Shown piece by piece: positions 48,629 to 59,100 of a stretch of 64,000 nt of DNA. This DNA comes from Himantopus leucocephalus. Taxonomy: Eukaryota; Chordata; Aves; Charadriiformes; Recurvirostridae. Within the stretch, counting starts at the first letter, position 1, and every line of letters starts with the position of its first letter. The stretch lies in contig RSEF01000001.1 in the NCBI GenBank assembly GCA_003993805.1, positions 93,704,458-93,768,457 of the forward strand. Direction: 5' to 3'. The position numbers and the translations under genes are program-made. The notes below the pieces were generated by a model. It did no database searches. It was not told the origin of the DNA and worked only from the letters and a program-made list of their open reading frames with translations.

Positions 48629-51600
48629 AGGAAGCACTTCACTATACATCCACTATCGCCTAGGTATTTCCAAGATGTTTTGAGTTTCATTTTTTAAAGG
48701 TCCATTTTGACTTGAGGTATATCTTTCAAAGTTCCAGAAAGCTTTTAACTTGAGCAAGAGTGCAAAACACACCAACTCTCAAAGCCAGGTAAACTTAAAG
48801 GGAAAACAAATTCATTAACTGAGCCTTTCTGATTTGAGTTACAAACACAAAATTCCTTTACTGCATTCAAAGTCATTGCAGTACAATAAATCTGTTTAAA
48901 TGAAAACAAAACAAAAACTACCCCAATTTCTATAACCCCACAGTCCACAACCAACCTGAAACCCAAAAGTTCCCACAAGTCATAAAACAAAGCAGCTGGT
49001 AATCGGGGAATTAAAAGCTTTTCAGATGCACGGGATTACACCAACATTTAAAAAACCCCTTCACTTTAACATGCTTGTCTACATGAAATAACAAAAGCGA
49101 TTATTCCTGTATGCCAAACTAAAATGTAATCTGTTTTTCTTTTAAAGCAGAGATTCATTTGTATTTTGGCGGAGATTACAGCACATCTTCCCTGCACTTA
49201 CAGAATGAGCTGACCCACAATGCATGTTTTGTAAAGTCATATCTAAAAATCGGATAATTTCAAAAACAACAGTTATCTCTGCCATTTAACAATAATCCTC
49301 TGCCAGGAAAAAAACATCCTAACGTTTCTAACAACCTAATATACCCTAAACATTCTTTACAAGTGAACAAGAGTGCACCTTTCAGCATTTCATATCATGA
49401 AAATAAGAAATCCCAGATACTTTAAAACAAATTAGGTTAAAAATAAACTAAATAATAAGTTGACTTCATAGTTTCAAGCAACTTTTGTTTGGGGTTGTGA
49501 ATGCCAGAAGGCACTGAATCCAAACCTACCTCATGCCTCGCCTGACAACAAATTTGCCTTCAACGAATTTATTGGTTGCTGTGACTCAGCATTATAAAGA
49601 TGTGTGTGCAAAAGCACAAAATAACAGTAAGTCAAAATGCTACTGATTTCATACTAGCTTTGGACATCAGGAACTAAAAGTCACATAATACTGATATATC
49701 AGCCGTACCAAGCCAAAAACCAGAAGAACTTTAAAGCTTGATGATGCTCACTCTGCCCACCCCCCTCATCCCATGTACACCTAGTACCCCTCCTACCAAA
49801 AGTTCTTGAATCCAACACACAGCACAGTCACAAAAACCTTTTCCTTTCTGATCATTTTGCAATACAAAAAAATGGTAAAACAAGAAGACATAGGCAGTTA
49901 GAGAGGTTACCATGTGGAAGCTCTCCAAAGGAGTCCTGCATCTTTGAAGAGGCAATCTCATGCCGCTTCAGACAAAAATCACATTACAACAATCTAATAC
50001 TCATCACAACTTATTATCTGACTTTAAATAAAGGTAAGTTGAGGTTTGTGTGCCACCAGAAGGTGGTTTGTTTGCTAAAATGACATTTGTGTATATCAAC
50101 GGGTGAATTTTCTTCCAAGTATAACCTTAGCACTAGACTTGGTAGGCTTACAATACCTTCTTTGGAGATAAATACATTGAGGATGTTTAGCCACAGCATA
50201 TTTATTTCTAAAATCAGCATATCACTTATGTATAATCTCAACTTTACACCCAGACTGACTCAGGGTCTATTAATCTCTATATACATCCAGGAACACAGTC
50301 ATATTTCTTTCAATTCTAATACTTTTAGATTCTGCCTCCTCATGACACCAAGCGCTAATTATGTTTCAAGAAAATATTCACTTTATCCCAATTTAAAATT
50401 TCTTCTATGTCACTGAACTCCATTTACTCCGCTCTTACGTGAATGGATCAACCAAAGTGATAACGCAACGTCCAACCTACCATTACTTCTCACCACTTTT
50501 TCATACCCTCCCTACTACTAACAGCCTTTTTAAACCAATTCTGGTGAAAGGAAATTTGCTGTCTGCCACCTGCCTTAGACTACCTCTACTGTTATCCCTA
50601 TAATGAATTATCAAGCCTGGACAATGTTTAATGCAGTTGAAGACATTCATGACATGGCATAATAAAATTTCCAGCCCTACTGTTCTACATATTTTATATT
50701 TAGCAGAGGTTTTCACTGAGTGTTTTGTTTAAACTTACTTTTGCTGGTTTTCTGAGTTCTTCTACCTCCTTCAAAAGAATTTAAAAGTACTGATATTTCT
50801 ATAGGCCTTGCATCCTACTGCTGGTATACACCAGCAAGATATATACAAGATACTGCTTGTATCTTGAAAACCCCACATTTGTTCTTCGAAATAACACAAA
50901 GCACTTTAATCCATTACTTGCTTGACAGACTTCAAAAATTGTAGCAGACTAAGGATGGATTTTTTCTTCAGACCAGAAAAAAAACCTGACTTGCTATCAT
51001 ATCGCTGCCCCTTATCTCTGCAATTTACATCAGCATTTTTTTTCATTAGTATTATTATATTATTTAAATAAGGACTTCCATCAGGCTTTAGCCCCTTAGT
51101 ATGAAGCTGGATAACTTTCATATCAGTTCAACTTCCACTCTCGTCCTCTGAAAAAAAGAGGTGGTCTGGTCTTTCTAACCTGTTTGTCCATTACATCATT
51201 CCAGAACCTCCTGGTTAGGTATTTCAGCCACTCACAACATTTCATCAAGTGAGTAATTCCTTTAACATAGGCTTTAACATCAGCCTACTAGGCTCCCTAA
51301 CACCCCTATTTCCCTTTGGCCTTCAGAAGTATTTATACGAACCCATTAAATATAGCTATTTGCTGCTGCTCTTCTAGTTCCCCTTATGTTGCCAATTTAC
51401 ATTAAAACCCCTAATCCTAATTCACATATTTTTTTTTAATCTGCTGTATTTTATGCTTTTTCACATAGACTTGGTTTCCATTTTTCTGGAGAGCACGGTT
51501 TTACACCCATTAACCTCTTACCTCAAAGTTACATTTTCTAACATAGCCACTTCTATACTGTTGTCTTTAAAGGTACCGTTTCCTTTTGTGTTCTTAAGGA

Positions 51601-51785
51601 TATGAGTTAAGCCCCCCCACTTTGTCCCCTCCAGGACTTATAAAACACTTCAGAATAAAAATTCCACAATCTCGTGGAGAAAGAGACAAAAAAAGATATC
51701 AAAGTAAGCCTGCCAGATACAGGACAGTCTAAAACAAAACACACCATTCTGTTCATTTTAGCTTATTCAACAGAAAGGAGAAGGA

Positions 51786-51838
51786 AAAAAAAAAAAAAGA
51801 NNAAAAGAAAAAAAAAAAAAAAGAAAGAAAAGAAAAAA
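51786..51838. repeat. A-rich tract containing two undetermined bases
   Basis: Runs of A with scattered G surround nn at about 51801-51802. The undetermined bases point to consensus uncertainty in the homopolymer. Confidence 0.9.
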
Positions 51839-52132
51839 GCACTGTATTGAAACACTGAAGTTGAAATAAGACTATCAAACAACCTGGTTAAATAAACATT
51901 TACTCTTAAAAGTCTCTATAAAGAACCTTTCAGAAACTGCTACAACATCTGACTCTAGTAATTGTACTTCTCATAGTGTCTTTGGTCAGTGCTGCTGACA
52001 CAGGCTGCTACTGCCTTCCCCTTTCTAAATGGACCATACTGTGACTTCTCCAGGAACCAACACTCGGCTGAATACACAGGACTACATAAGCAAACCAGCT
52101 CTGAAGACATCAACACAGAGAATGTAACATCA

Positions 52133-52169
52133 GAAAAAAAAAAANAAAAAAAAAAAAAAAAAAAAAAAA
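52133..52169. repeat. Long poly-A tract containing one undetermined base
   Basis: More than 30 A residues are interrupted by one n. It follows ordinary intron sequence with no retrocopy recognised upstream, so a retroposed tail is possible but unsupported. Confidence 0.85.
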
Positions 52170-53946
52170 TCAATCAATTGCACACTGACAGCAAAAGATA
52201 AATATCCTGGTACAGTGTTGGAATGAGAGATGGGATGTGACAAAGATTTTCTTTAGAAGTTTTAGAGAGAGGGGAAAAAAGTCCCAAGCCCTCAAAACAG
52301 CCATGTTTCTTGGAAGTGAAGCACCATTGCATCTGTTTGAAAGATTATGACAAGGGAACCCATTCTGAGAAAAAACACTACCTCACATGTCATCTTATGC
52401 CTCAAGCTACTCTTCATTTCCCCTGTACCTATGGGTATGCCTAAAGGGTCATTAAAAGGTGCAACCAGAGTTCAAGTAGAAACAAACTTGTTTTGAACAA
52501 GCTAGTTCACATGTCAATGCACGTGGTAATGTTGCAGGGAGAACAACATAATGAAGTTACACTAAAAACAGGGACAGGTACACCAAAGATTAGATTGATT
52601 CAATCTACTAATTTACATAGTGTTCTATTAAATATTCTACTCTAACTGTTAATTGGCACAAGTATATACGAAATAGCTTTACAATAACTACTTTCTAGGA
52701 ATAAAGTTGCAATCACATTTCTGGATAGCACACAGACATATCCCAACTTCGTTAAGTCTTTCATTAACATCAAGCAGTCAGAGCAGAAAATATGCCAGCG
52801 AACAAAAAAGTCCAGAGAAAACAGCAGCTTGAATAAAGGGACTATTAAACACAACCATTCAGCACCATTTGGGAATTCTGCAGAAACAGCAGCCCAGTAT
52901 TTTCACAGCTCATGACATATCTTTTCAGCCTGGAGTTTCAGTTTTCATGAAACGCCCTCAAGAGGCAAAGCTTAAAATCATCGTTACATGTATTCTTGTG
53001 CGAGCAATACAAATTTGAAGATTATGAACGGGATGAGTTGGTTATAAGGTCTCCGGAGACATGACAATTGGAAATGGCCACCACGGCTGCAGAGAAAGCG
53101 CAAACCCTTCATGACATGTAGGGAGTCGAAGGGATAATGATGTAGCTGGGGTAATGTGAGGCTACGAGGTGATGTTTGCAGGCAGAAAGTATAGTTTTTG
53201 CAAGATCAACTAAAATCACAGGGAGTAAAAAAAGCGGACAAGCTTGGAGGACCCAGGAGAAAGTTTCCCTTCCCCTCCCCCTCGAGCTGAGCCACTGCCT
53301 CTCCTCACGCCCGGTCCCGCCAGAAGACAACACGGCCGGTCCCGCCGGCACGCAGCAGCACCGGGGATGCCGGTCCTTACGGCGCGGACTTGTCCGACTC
53401 CCCGCAGCCACCCCGCCGCCTCCTAAAGCCCGACCGCGGCTCCTCCGCGGAGCGCAGCCCGCCACCGGCACAAGCCCCGCCGCCCCACCAGCCAGGCGCG
53501 GGGGGTGCTCCCGGGGCAGCACCGGCCCGGCCCGCCGCCCTCCCGCTCGCCGGGAGCCCCCTCTCCTCCCGCTCCCCGGGCGGGCGGCGACCGGCCCCGG
53601 CCCACGCGCGCGGCTCCCGCCGCGCCGGCCGGCCCCGCCCCGCCCCGCCCGCGCGGCCCCCGCCTGTTGCACGCGCGCAGGCCGGCGGCTCCCGCAGCCG
53701 GCGGCACCCTCAAACCGGGCCTCTCCGCAGCCCGGCCCGAGCCGGCGGCGGCCCCCGCCGAACCCGCCTGTGGGGACCCGTCCTTCCTCCCGCGCCCGGC
53801 CCCGCTCACCGCCCGGCTGCCGTTATCCCGCGCTCCACCGGCTCGGCTCGGCGCGGCGCTGCGCGGGCCCGAGAGCGGGGCTCCCCCCCGTCCTGGCGGC
53901 GCGGAGGGCGGCGCTTTCCCCCACCTCCCGCCCCCTACCCCCGTAC

Positions 53947-54085
53947 CTGCTGCCGGCGCGGCGCGGCCCGGCCCGGCCCCGCGCTGTCTCCTCTCGGGCC
54001 CGAGGCGCGCGAGCGCCGCTCCCTTCCTACCTGCCTGCCCAGCACTGGCTGGCGACGGCAGTGCGCATGCGCCTAGCGCGCTGCG
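53947..54085 (-). other. KPNA1: KPNA1 untranslated first exon (predicted)
   Basis: The start codon lies only five bases inside its exon, so at least one upstream noncoding exon is needed. Inside the CpG island the minus strand has a strong donor, CAG followed by gtacgg, ending an exon at 53947. A second donor, CAG followed by gtagga, ends an exon at 54031, so two alternative first exons are possible. The 5' end is not visible; about 54085 is inferred from the NRF1- and ETS-like motifs there. Strand and donors are seen directly; use in the mRNA is inference. Confidence 0.55.
54063..54072. promoter_or_regulatory. NRF1 binding motif
   Basis: GCGCATGCGC is the palindromic NRF1 core. It sits just upstream of the alternative first-exon donor at 54031, where core promoters of housekeeping genes often carry it. 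Confidence 0.75.
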
Positions 54086-54095
54086 TCACTTCCGG
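54082..54095 (-). promoter_or_regulatory. ETS/GABPA motif overlapping a CRE-like half site
   Basis: The minus strand reads CCGGAAGTGACGCA: a full ETS-family core CCGGAAGTG fused to a TGACGCA half site. This ETS-CRE composite is common at broadly active CpG promoters. Confidence 0.7.
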
Positions 54096-54106
54096 CCTCA
54101 CCGCAG

Positions 54107-54122
54107 CGCACTCTGGGAGGGA
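54107..54122 (-). promoter_or_regulatory. Weak ZNF143-like motif
   Basis: The minus strand reads CCTCCCAGAGTGCG, matching the right half of the ZNF143/THAP11 consensus (TCCCAGAATGC) with one or two changes. It is the weakest of the three. Confidence 0.4.
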
Positions 54123-54253
54123 GAGCCCTTCCGGCGGCCCCGCGGGCCGAGCCAGGCCGGGCAAGCCCAGCCGGCGGCGGCGGCCGCCCCTCACGCAGCG
54201 GCGGCGCCCTCCTCAGGACGGCGACGGCGGCCGGGCCACCACCCCCGGGGAAG

Positions 54254-54272
54254 ACTACGGCTCCCGGCAGGC
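54254..54272 (+). promoter_or_regulatory. ZNF143-like motif, plus strand
   Basis: ACTACGGCTCCCGGCAGGC closely follows the ZNF143/THAP11 consensus ACTACANNTCCCAGNATGC, with the TCCC core kept. Confidence 0.6.
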
Positions 54273-54325
54273 GGCGCGCGCAGCCGCAGAGCGGGCGCGC
54301 CGCTCCCGCCGCAGTGCGCCGCGGG

Positions 54326-54343
54326 GCATGCCGGGAGCTGTAG
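54326..54343 (-). promoter_or_regulatory. ZNF143-like motif, minus strand
   Basis: The minus strand reads CTACAGCTCCCGGCATGC, the best match of the three to the ZNF143/THAP11 consensus. It is oriented opposite to the site at 54254. Confidence 0.7.
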
Positions 54344-54418
54344 GCCGGCGGGCGGCGCCGCCGCGAGCGGGAGGGCCTGAGGAGGGGGAGGAGGCGCCGC
54401 CTCCCCGCTTGAGGGGCA

Positions 54419-54460
54419 GGGGCGGTGGTGGTGGTGGCGGCGGCGGCGGCGGCGGCGGCC
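54419..54460. repeat. GGT/GGC trinucleotide repeat
   Basis: About four GGT units lead into about eight GGC units in the CpG island. It could lie in an untranslated exon of a plus-strand transcript if one exists. Confidence 0.9.
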
Positions 54461-54620
54461 GGGCGGGTCGCAGGCCCGGAGACAGAGCGGGGATGGCGGC
54501 CGGGCGCTGCCCTGCGGAGCGTGGCGGCAGTGGCGCAGCAGCGGCGGGTGGCAGGGCGGTGGCAGGCGGCCGCGGGCCGTAACCTGCCGCCTGTCAGCGC
54601 TGCCGCAAGGGAGCTTCGTG

Positions 54621-55228
54621 ACAGACAGCAGTAAAAGGGACAGGGGCACACCCCCCCAGGGGCTCTTACAGCCTGGGATAACCTAACGAGCTGATATTTC
54701 CACTTTAGTTACAGATTCCCGCGATGCAGGTTACCCAGCGGTAGCCTCGGTGTCGCCACAGACCACATCACTGCAAGTGTAGCACTGCCGTCGTCTGTGC
54801 ACACCGAGGGGGTACAGGTGACAAGCGGAGCCATTTCATAGTTTCACGGGCGATCGTGCGGTAATAAGACTGAACGCAGCTGAGTGGCAGTAATAGGTAC
54901 AGGTGATGGTTGCCGGTCCCATAGTTAGCACGAAAAGCCACAATAGTGGCTAGTCAACCGTGATATATGCTGAGATATGTACATACATTAGGTTGTGTGA
55001 CAAAAGCTCAGCAGCACACCCACAAAGAAGCACAGGGAGAAGACAGGAGGAGGTGGAACCCAAACAGCACCCTGCAATGCTGCTCCCAGGCCCATCCCAG
55101 GAGCCATCAACCCACCAAAGGCCCATCTTGAGCACAAGGGCACGATAACGGGCCAGAACCCAAATTAAAGACTCAGAGGAAGGGGCACCTTGTCTGGGCC
55201 CCTCCCAGGGCTGTCCCAGGGGAGCCTC
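54621..55228. other. Upstream intergenic DNA, no gene recognised
   Basis: Composition falls back to moderate GC after the island. No exon was recognised before the assembly gap. Confidence 0.6.
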
Positions 55229-55328
55229 NNNNNNNNNNNNNNNNNNNNNNNNNNNNNNNNNNNNNNNNNNNNNNNNNNNNNNNNNNNNNNNNNNNNNNNN
55301 NNNNNNNNNNNNNNNNNNNNNNNNNNNN
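55229..55328. other. Assembly gap of 100 N
   Basis: Exactly 100 N residues is the usual placeholder for a gap of unknown length. Sequence on both sides is GC-rich, so distances across it should not be trusted. Confidence 0.98.
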
Positions 55329-55720
55329 CTGTCCTGTCTTCTCATTAAACTCCTTCCTCAGTTTGCCCTGGATGAGGGACTCCCATTGCCACATGTGTGC
55401 GGGGGGTCTGGGTGCCAGCGGCCGGGCTGGGACTCGTCCGTGGGGCAGCACTTGGTGCGTGTGAGCGGCAGCAAGGGTGCAGCCGGACCAGCCAGTGAGG
55501 GGTCCTGGGGGTGAGGGGGGCTGTGAGGGAGGAGCCAGCTGCCACGGTTACCAGGGGTCCCGGCAGCTGCCAAAGAGGGTGAGGGGCCTGAGGGTTCCTT
55601 TGGGGGTCCAGAACACCCCAGGGGAGCTGACTACATGGAGGACCAGGGGGATTGGAGAGACGGGGATTGAGGGGCAGCTACTGGGCAGACTGCCTGAGCC
55701 CAGCTGCTGGAGGGAGCCAC
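55329..55720. other. GC-rich, G-biased unique or repeat-derived sequence
   Basis: The plus strand is rich in GGGG and GAGG. It opens with cttctcattaaactccttcc, which resembles a poly(A)-signal region of a retroviral LTR, but no other LTR feature is visible. No gene was recognised. Confidence 0.4.
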
Positions 55721-56100
55721 ATTGTGTGTGTATGTATATATATACGCGCTCAGTAGCACACCTCTATCCTGCTCAGCCAGAGAGGGGGTTGGGATGAGGC
55801 CGCTGGCACTGCCTGTGTTTGTGTGAGTGTTCGTGTGGCCGGCTGTGTAATCTGTGTGGCCATCTGTGTATGTATGTTTCAGTGGTGTGTATGTGTGTTT
55901 GTGCATGTGCCTATTGGGCATACAAGCTCAGCTTGGCTACTGCTTGGACCTGGGGGCATGGAGCTGCGACAGTCTTGCCTCTCAGACTGCCAGCTCTGGC
56001 CCAATTTTCCCATATCAATAGATGAGTATATTTGTATACATGTCATATGTATACATATAAATATCATACACATATACATAGGTATATTTCATTGGGCTTC
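55721..56100. repeat. TG/TA-rich microsatellite region
   Basis: Imperfect TGTGTATG, TATATA and TGTGTGTT runs alternate with unique sequence (55722-55745, 55815-55910 and 56020-56090). Confidence 0.8.
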
Positions 56101-59100
56101 TATATAGCACAGTATTTCTACTCACAGAATTGAGATGAGAGATTAAAGCAGACAGGCAACAGCTTTCTCCCAGAGCATTTGCATAAAAAATAAATTACAG
56201 TTACACTTTTCTTTCAGAGATTTCATGTTTCTCGCACCCTGCCATTAAGCACATCTATACTGCAGCAGGAGGTCTGGTGACCATATTGCTTGGCATTCCT
56301 GACATACCTTGAATCAAATTATCACAGGTAAGGGTGGCAGGAGAGATCTGCAAGTTCTCCTGGTTTTGCTGAGAGTCTGGTTTCAGATGCAGCTGAGCTA
56401 ATACAATGGTGTGCTGCAGGTACAAGGATGAATTCCTATTTCCTGTCGCCTTCACTTTTCTGCTCCCTTCTCTCCACCACGTACACATTTTCAGGGATGG
56501 TGAACTACACTCATTCTGCACGTGTTGTGATACCCTGCCCTAAAACGCCACCACAGATGATGCCTTTTTGGACTGCAAACATCACCTGCAGGCAAGGATT
56601 TGCAAAACTTGGGGGCTTGTGTTACACGAGGCTGCAAGGCAGAGTACCGAACAGAGTGAGGCAGGCCCAGGGCGGGCTGTTTGGGTCTGCGTGATCACCA
56701 AGCAACACCTGGAAGCAGTAAAAAGCACCACCAGAGTTCAGACTGGAAACACGGAGATCAAAAACCAGGCTGACATCAGGCACTGGTAAAATTAAGAAAG
56801 AAGGTAGCTTAATTTCTGACAACAGCTATTTCTGAAGCCCTAAATATTTTAGTAATCTGGGTTGATTCAGCTGGAGAGAGTTTACTCCTAAGCCAGTAAT
56901 ACAGATTTTTGAATTTTTTACTTTTATATAAAAGTGAGGCACGCAAGCAACATGTTTTTAAACACAGTCTAAAAAGATGATGACAACATTGAAGGTTGAA
57001 GAATGACCCTGAACTGCAGGGTGAGAGGTGGAAGTGGATGGGGTAAACAGATCAGCGATCATGTTGTGAGTGGGTGAAATTCGGGTTTAGGCATATTACC
57101 ACTGGCCCCTGTTTTCCCCAGTGCAATGGGATGACAGAAAATGGTATCACGATAATACAGCCCTTTCTAAAAAAGGACACGAAGCCAGACTGCTGACCAT
57201 ATTTAGCACTACTAAATTACAATTGGCACCAGCAAGCCTTGGGTGTCACCTACTGACATTTTGTTCAGCCCTAAAAATGAAAACACAGTTGCCTGCACTA
57301 TTTCAAATGATGAGAGTCACTGGGGACTCGCAGATAGGGAAAGGGAAAGAGATAGATAAGACAAAGCGACAAGTTCATCGTGACTTAGGATCTCAGAGCT
57401 GCCACCGCCATAGCCAAAAGGTGTTGTGCTGTGTTTCTGAGTTGGTGAAAAGTGGTCACATAGAGCAGCAGGGTGGCAAGAGGTGTCTTTGCAGCCAGAT
57501 GGGGTGAGCACCCACCAGGGAGAAGCAGCGCCTGCCCCATCTACACCCCTAAACCTCACTGACATGTAGTAGTACCCGTATGTCTGTACTCACCATGAGT
57601 ATGAAATGCTCACCATGACACTCATGAAACTCGCCATAAAACTCACCGTGAAATGCTGTAACGGGTCCACGCTGATGGTAGAATGCTCTCCTTTGCTCTG
57701 TTGCTTCCTCAGGTTTGGCTGAGGAAGGCTGACACTGGGACCTGCACCCTTCAGGCTTCTTCCCGGTGGCTGGTGGGACCCTTTCACTGTGCAGTGGAGG
57801 GGCTGGAGCTGGGGAGTCTCCTGGGGGTCCCTGGGAGGCAGACAAGCAGATCTGCCCAGCTGCTCAGCTCTGGGTCATTCCCACTGTCTTTCTGCCCACC
57901 CCTGCCTGGACAGATCGGAAACCCGCCATCACTGTCTACACCAGCTGCTAGAGCTGGTGGTGATGAGAGCCGGGGGGGCATGGCGACAATTCCCAACAGC
58001 AGAAACCACAAACTGGTGTGGGTGCCAAGGGGAGTTAAGTCGTAAAGTGCGAAACTCCATCAGAGAGCAGCAGGGAGCTGATATAGGGTTCTGGGAAGGG
58101 TTTTGATCTTTTCCTCTCATGAAGGGGTTACAGAGTATTGTTGGTTCTGCCTCTCACATCTTCTCTGTGAAGTATCACTCCAGAAGTGACAGCGTTAACA
58201 AATACAGTGGAATAGACTGCTCTGTAAGCTGAGCTACACAGTCACATGCACGGGTTTTATTTTTAACATCCCAAAACTACTTGATGTTTCTGCCTGGGCT
58301 TGCTCTGTGTCCTCCCATTCTCTCCTCGTTCTTTGCTTGCAGTTCTCCCTTACCCACCTCACTTCAACCCAGCTGAGCACAACCAGGAGAGCAAGCGTTT
58401 GGTACGCACACAGGGACCCTATGATTAAGGTAAGGCTTTCTAAATAAGAGTTTCTGTCTTTATTGGTCAAACCTTATGCAATGCAATGGTTACTGTATCG
58501 AGCTATGAAAATCAAGCTGTCTTCAAAACAGACTTAGTAATTAAGATGAAGTAGAATAATCAGACGCAAGATGTCTTAAATGACACCCTAAAACAGAGGC
58601 AGATGGTAACTGTGAACACTTCTGTGACATGCTACTCTAAAAAAAACCCCTCCATAATATATTCAGTGGATTAGCCATAGTTTTCAGCCCTGTATCTGGG
58701 GTTTAAAAACACTAAGATGCTGATGGGAGCTTCAGTAGCAGGGCAGATGATAAATCAAAAATTCAATTTCTGTAATTTTCAAGAAACTGAGAAATAAGAC
58801 AAGAAGATACAGTAAGGGTCAGAGGAGAGGCAAGAGCAATCTTCTGGCAAAAATCCTAAGCCTTAAAATCCGGTGAGTTTTGTAGATTCAGACTGCAAAC
58901 TGTATGTTTGTAGGTCAGAATGAATAATAAGATGATGAAGTAAGAATCACAACTGTTAGAGGTACCATTTAGAGTTGTGGCTGCTCAGCAATTTTTATTC
59001 AGGAATCTCTTCTCTTTTGTTTTTATGCCTTAGACCTTGACCAATAGCTCTGAAATTCTCTATGCGGGGCATCTGCCTTGGGCTGGGTTTCTTTTATTTT

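Larger units (their letters stand above)
41928..53946. other. KPNA1 first intron (about 12 kb)
   Basis: This intron links the untranslated first exon to the exon with the start codon. It is AT-rich, with a GT microsatellite near 48.6 kb, two N-containing A tracts near 51.8 and 52.15 kb, and a possible coding relic at 45.36-46.6 kb. GC content rises abruptly from about 53.25 kb into the CpG island. Confidence 0.7.
53250..54620. promoter_or_regulatory. KPNA1: CpG-island promoter of KPNA1
   Basis: GC content and CpG density jump here from AT-rich flanks. The island covers the predicted untranslated exon and carries NRF1-, ETS- and ZNF143-like sites at 54.06-54.35 kb. No TATA box was seen, as is usual for a broadly expressed gene. 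Open frames of up to 468 codons across it are GC artefacts (Pro/Arg/Ala-rich in every frame). Confidence 0.9.

Noticed and set aside
51840..52169. Retroposed processed pseudogene ending in the poly-A tract
   Set aside because: The 300 bases before the tract hold no recognisable coding sequence, no poly(A) signal at the right distance, and no target-site duplication I could see.
53109..54651. Open frames of 128-468 codons on both strands across the CpG island
   Set aside because: They are open in nearly every frame at once, consist of Pro/Arg/Ala/Gly strings, and follow from very high GC content, which removes stop codons.
57588..57657. Short spaced repeats resembling a CRISPR array
   Set aside because: The units are about 11 bases, unevenly spaced and imperfect, and the DNA is vertebrate.
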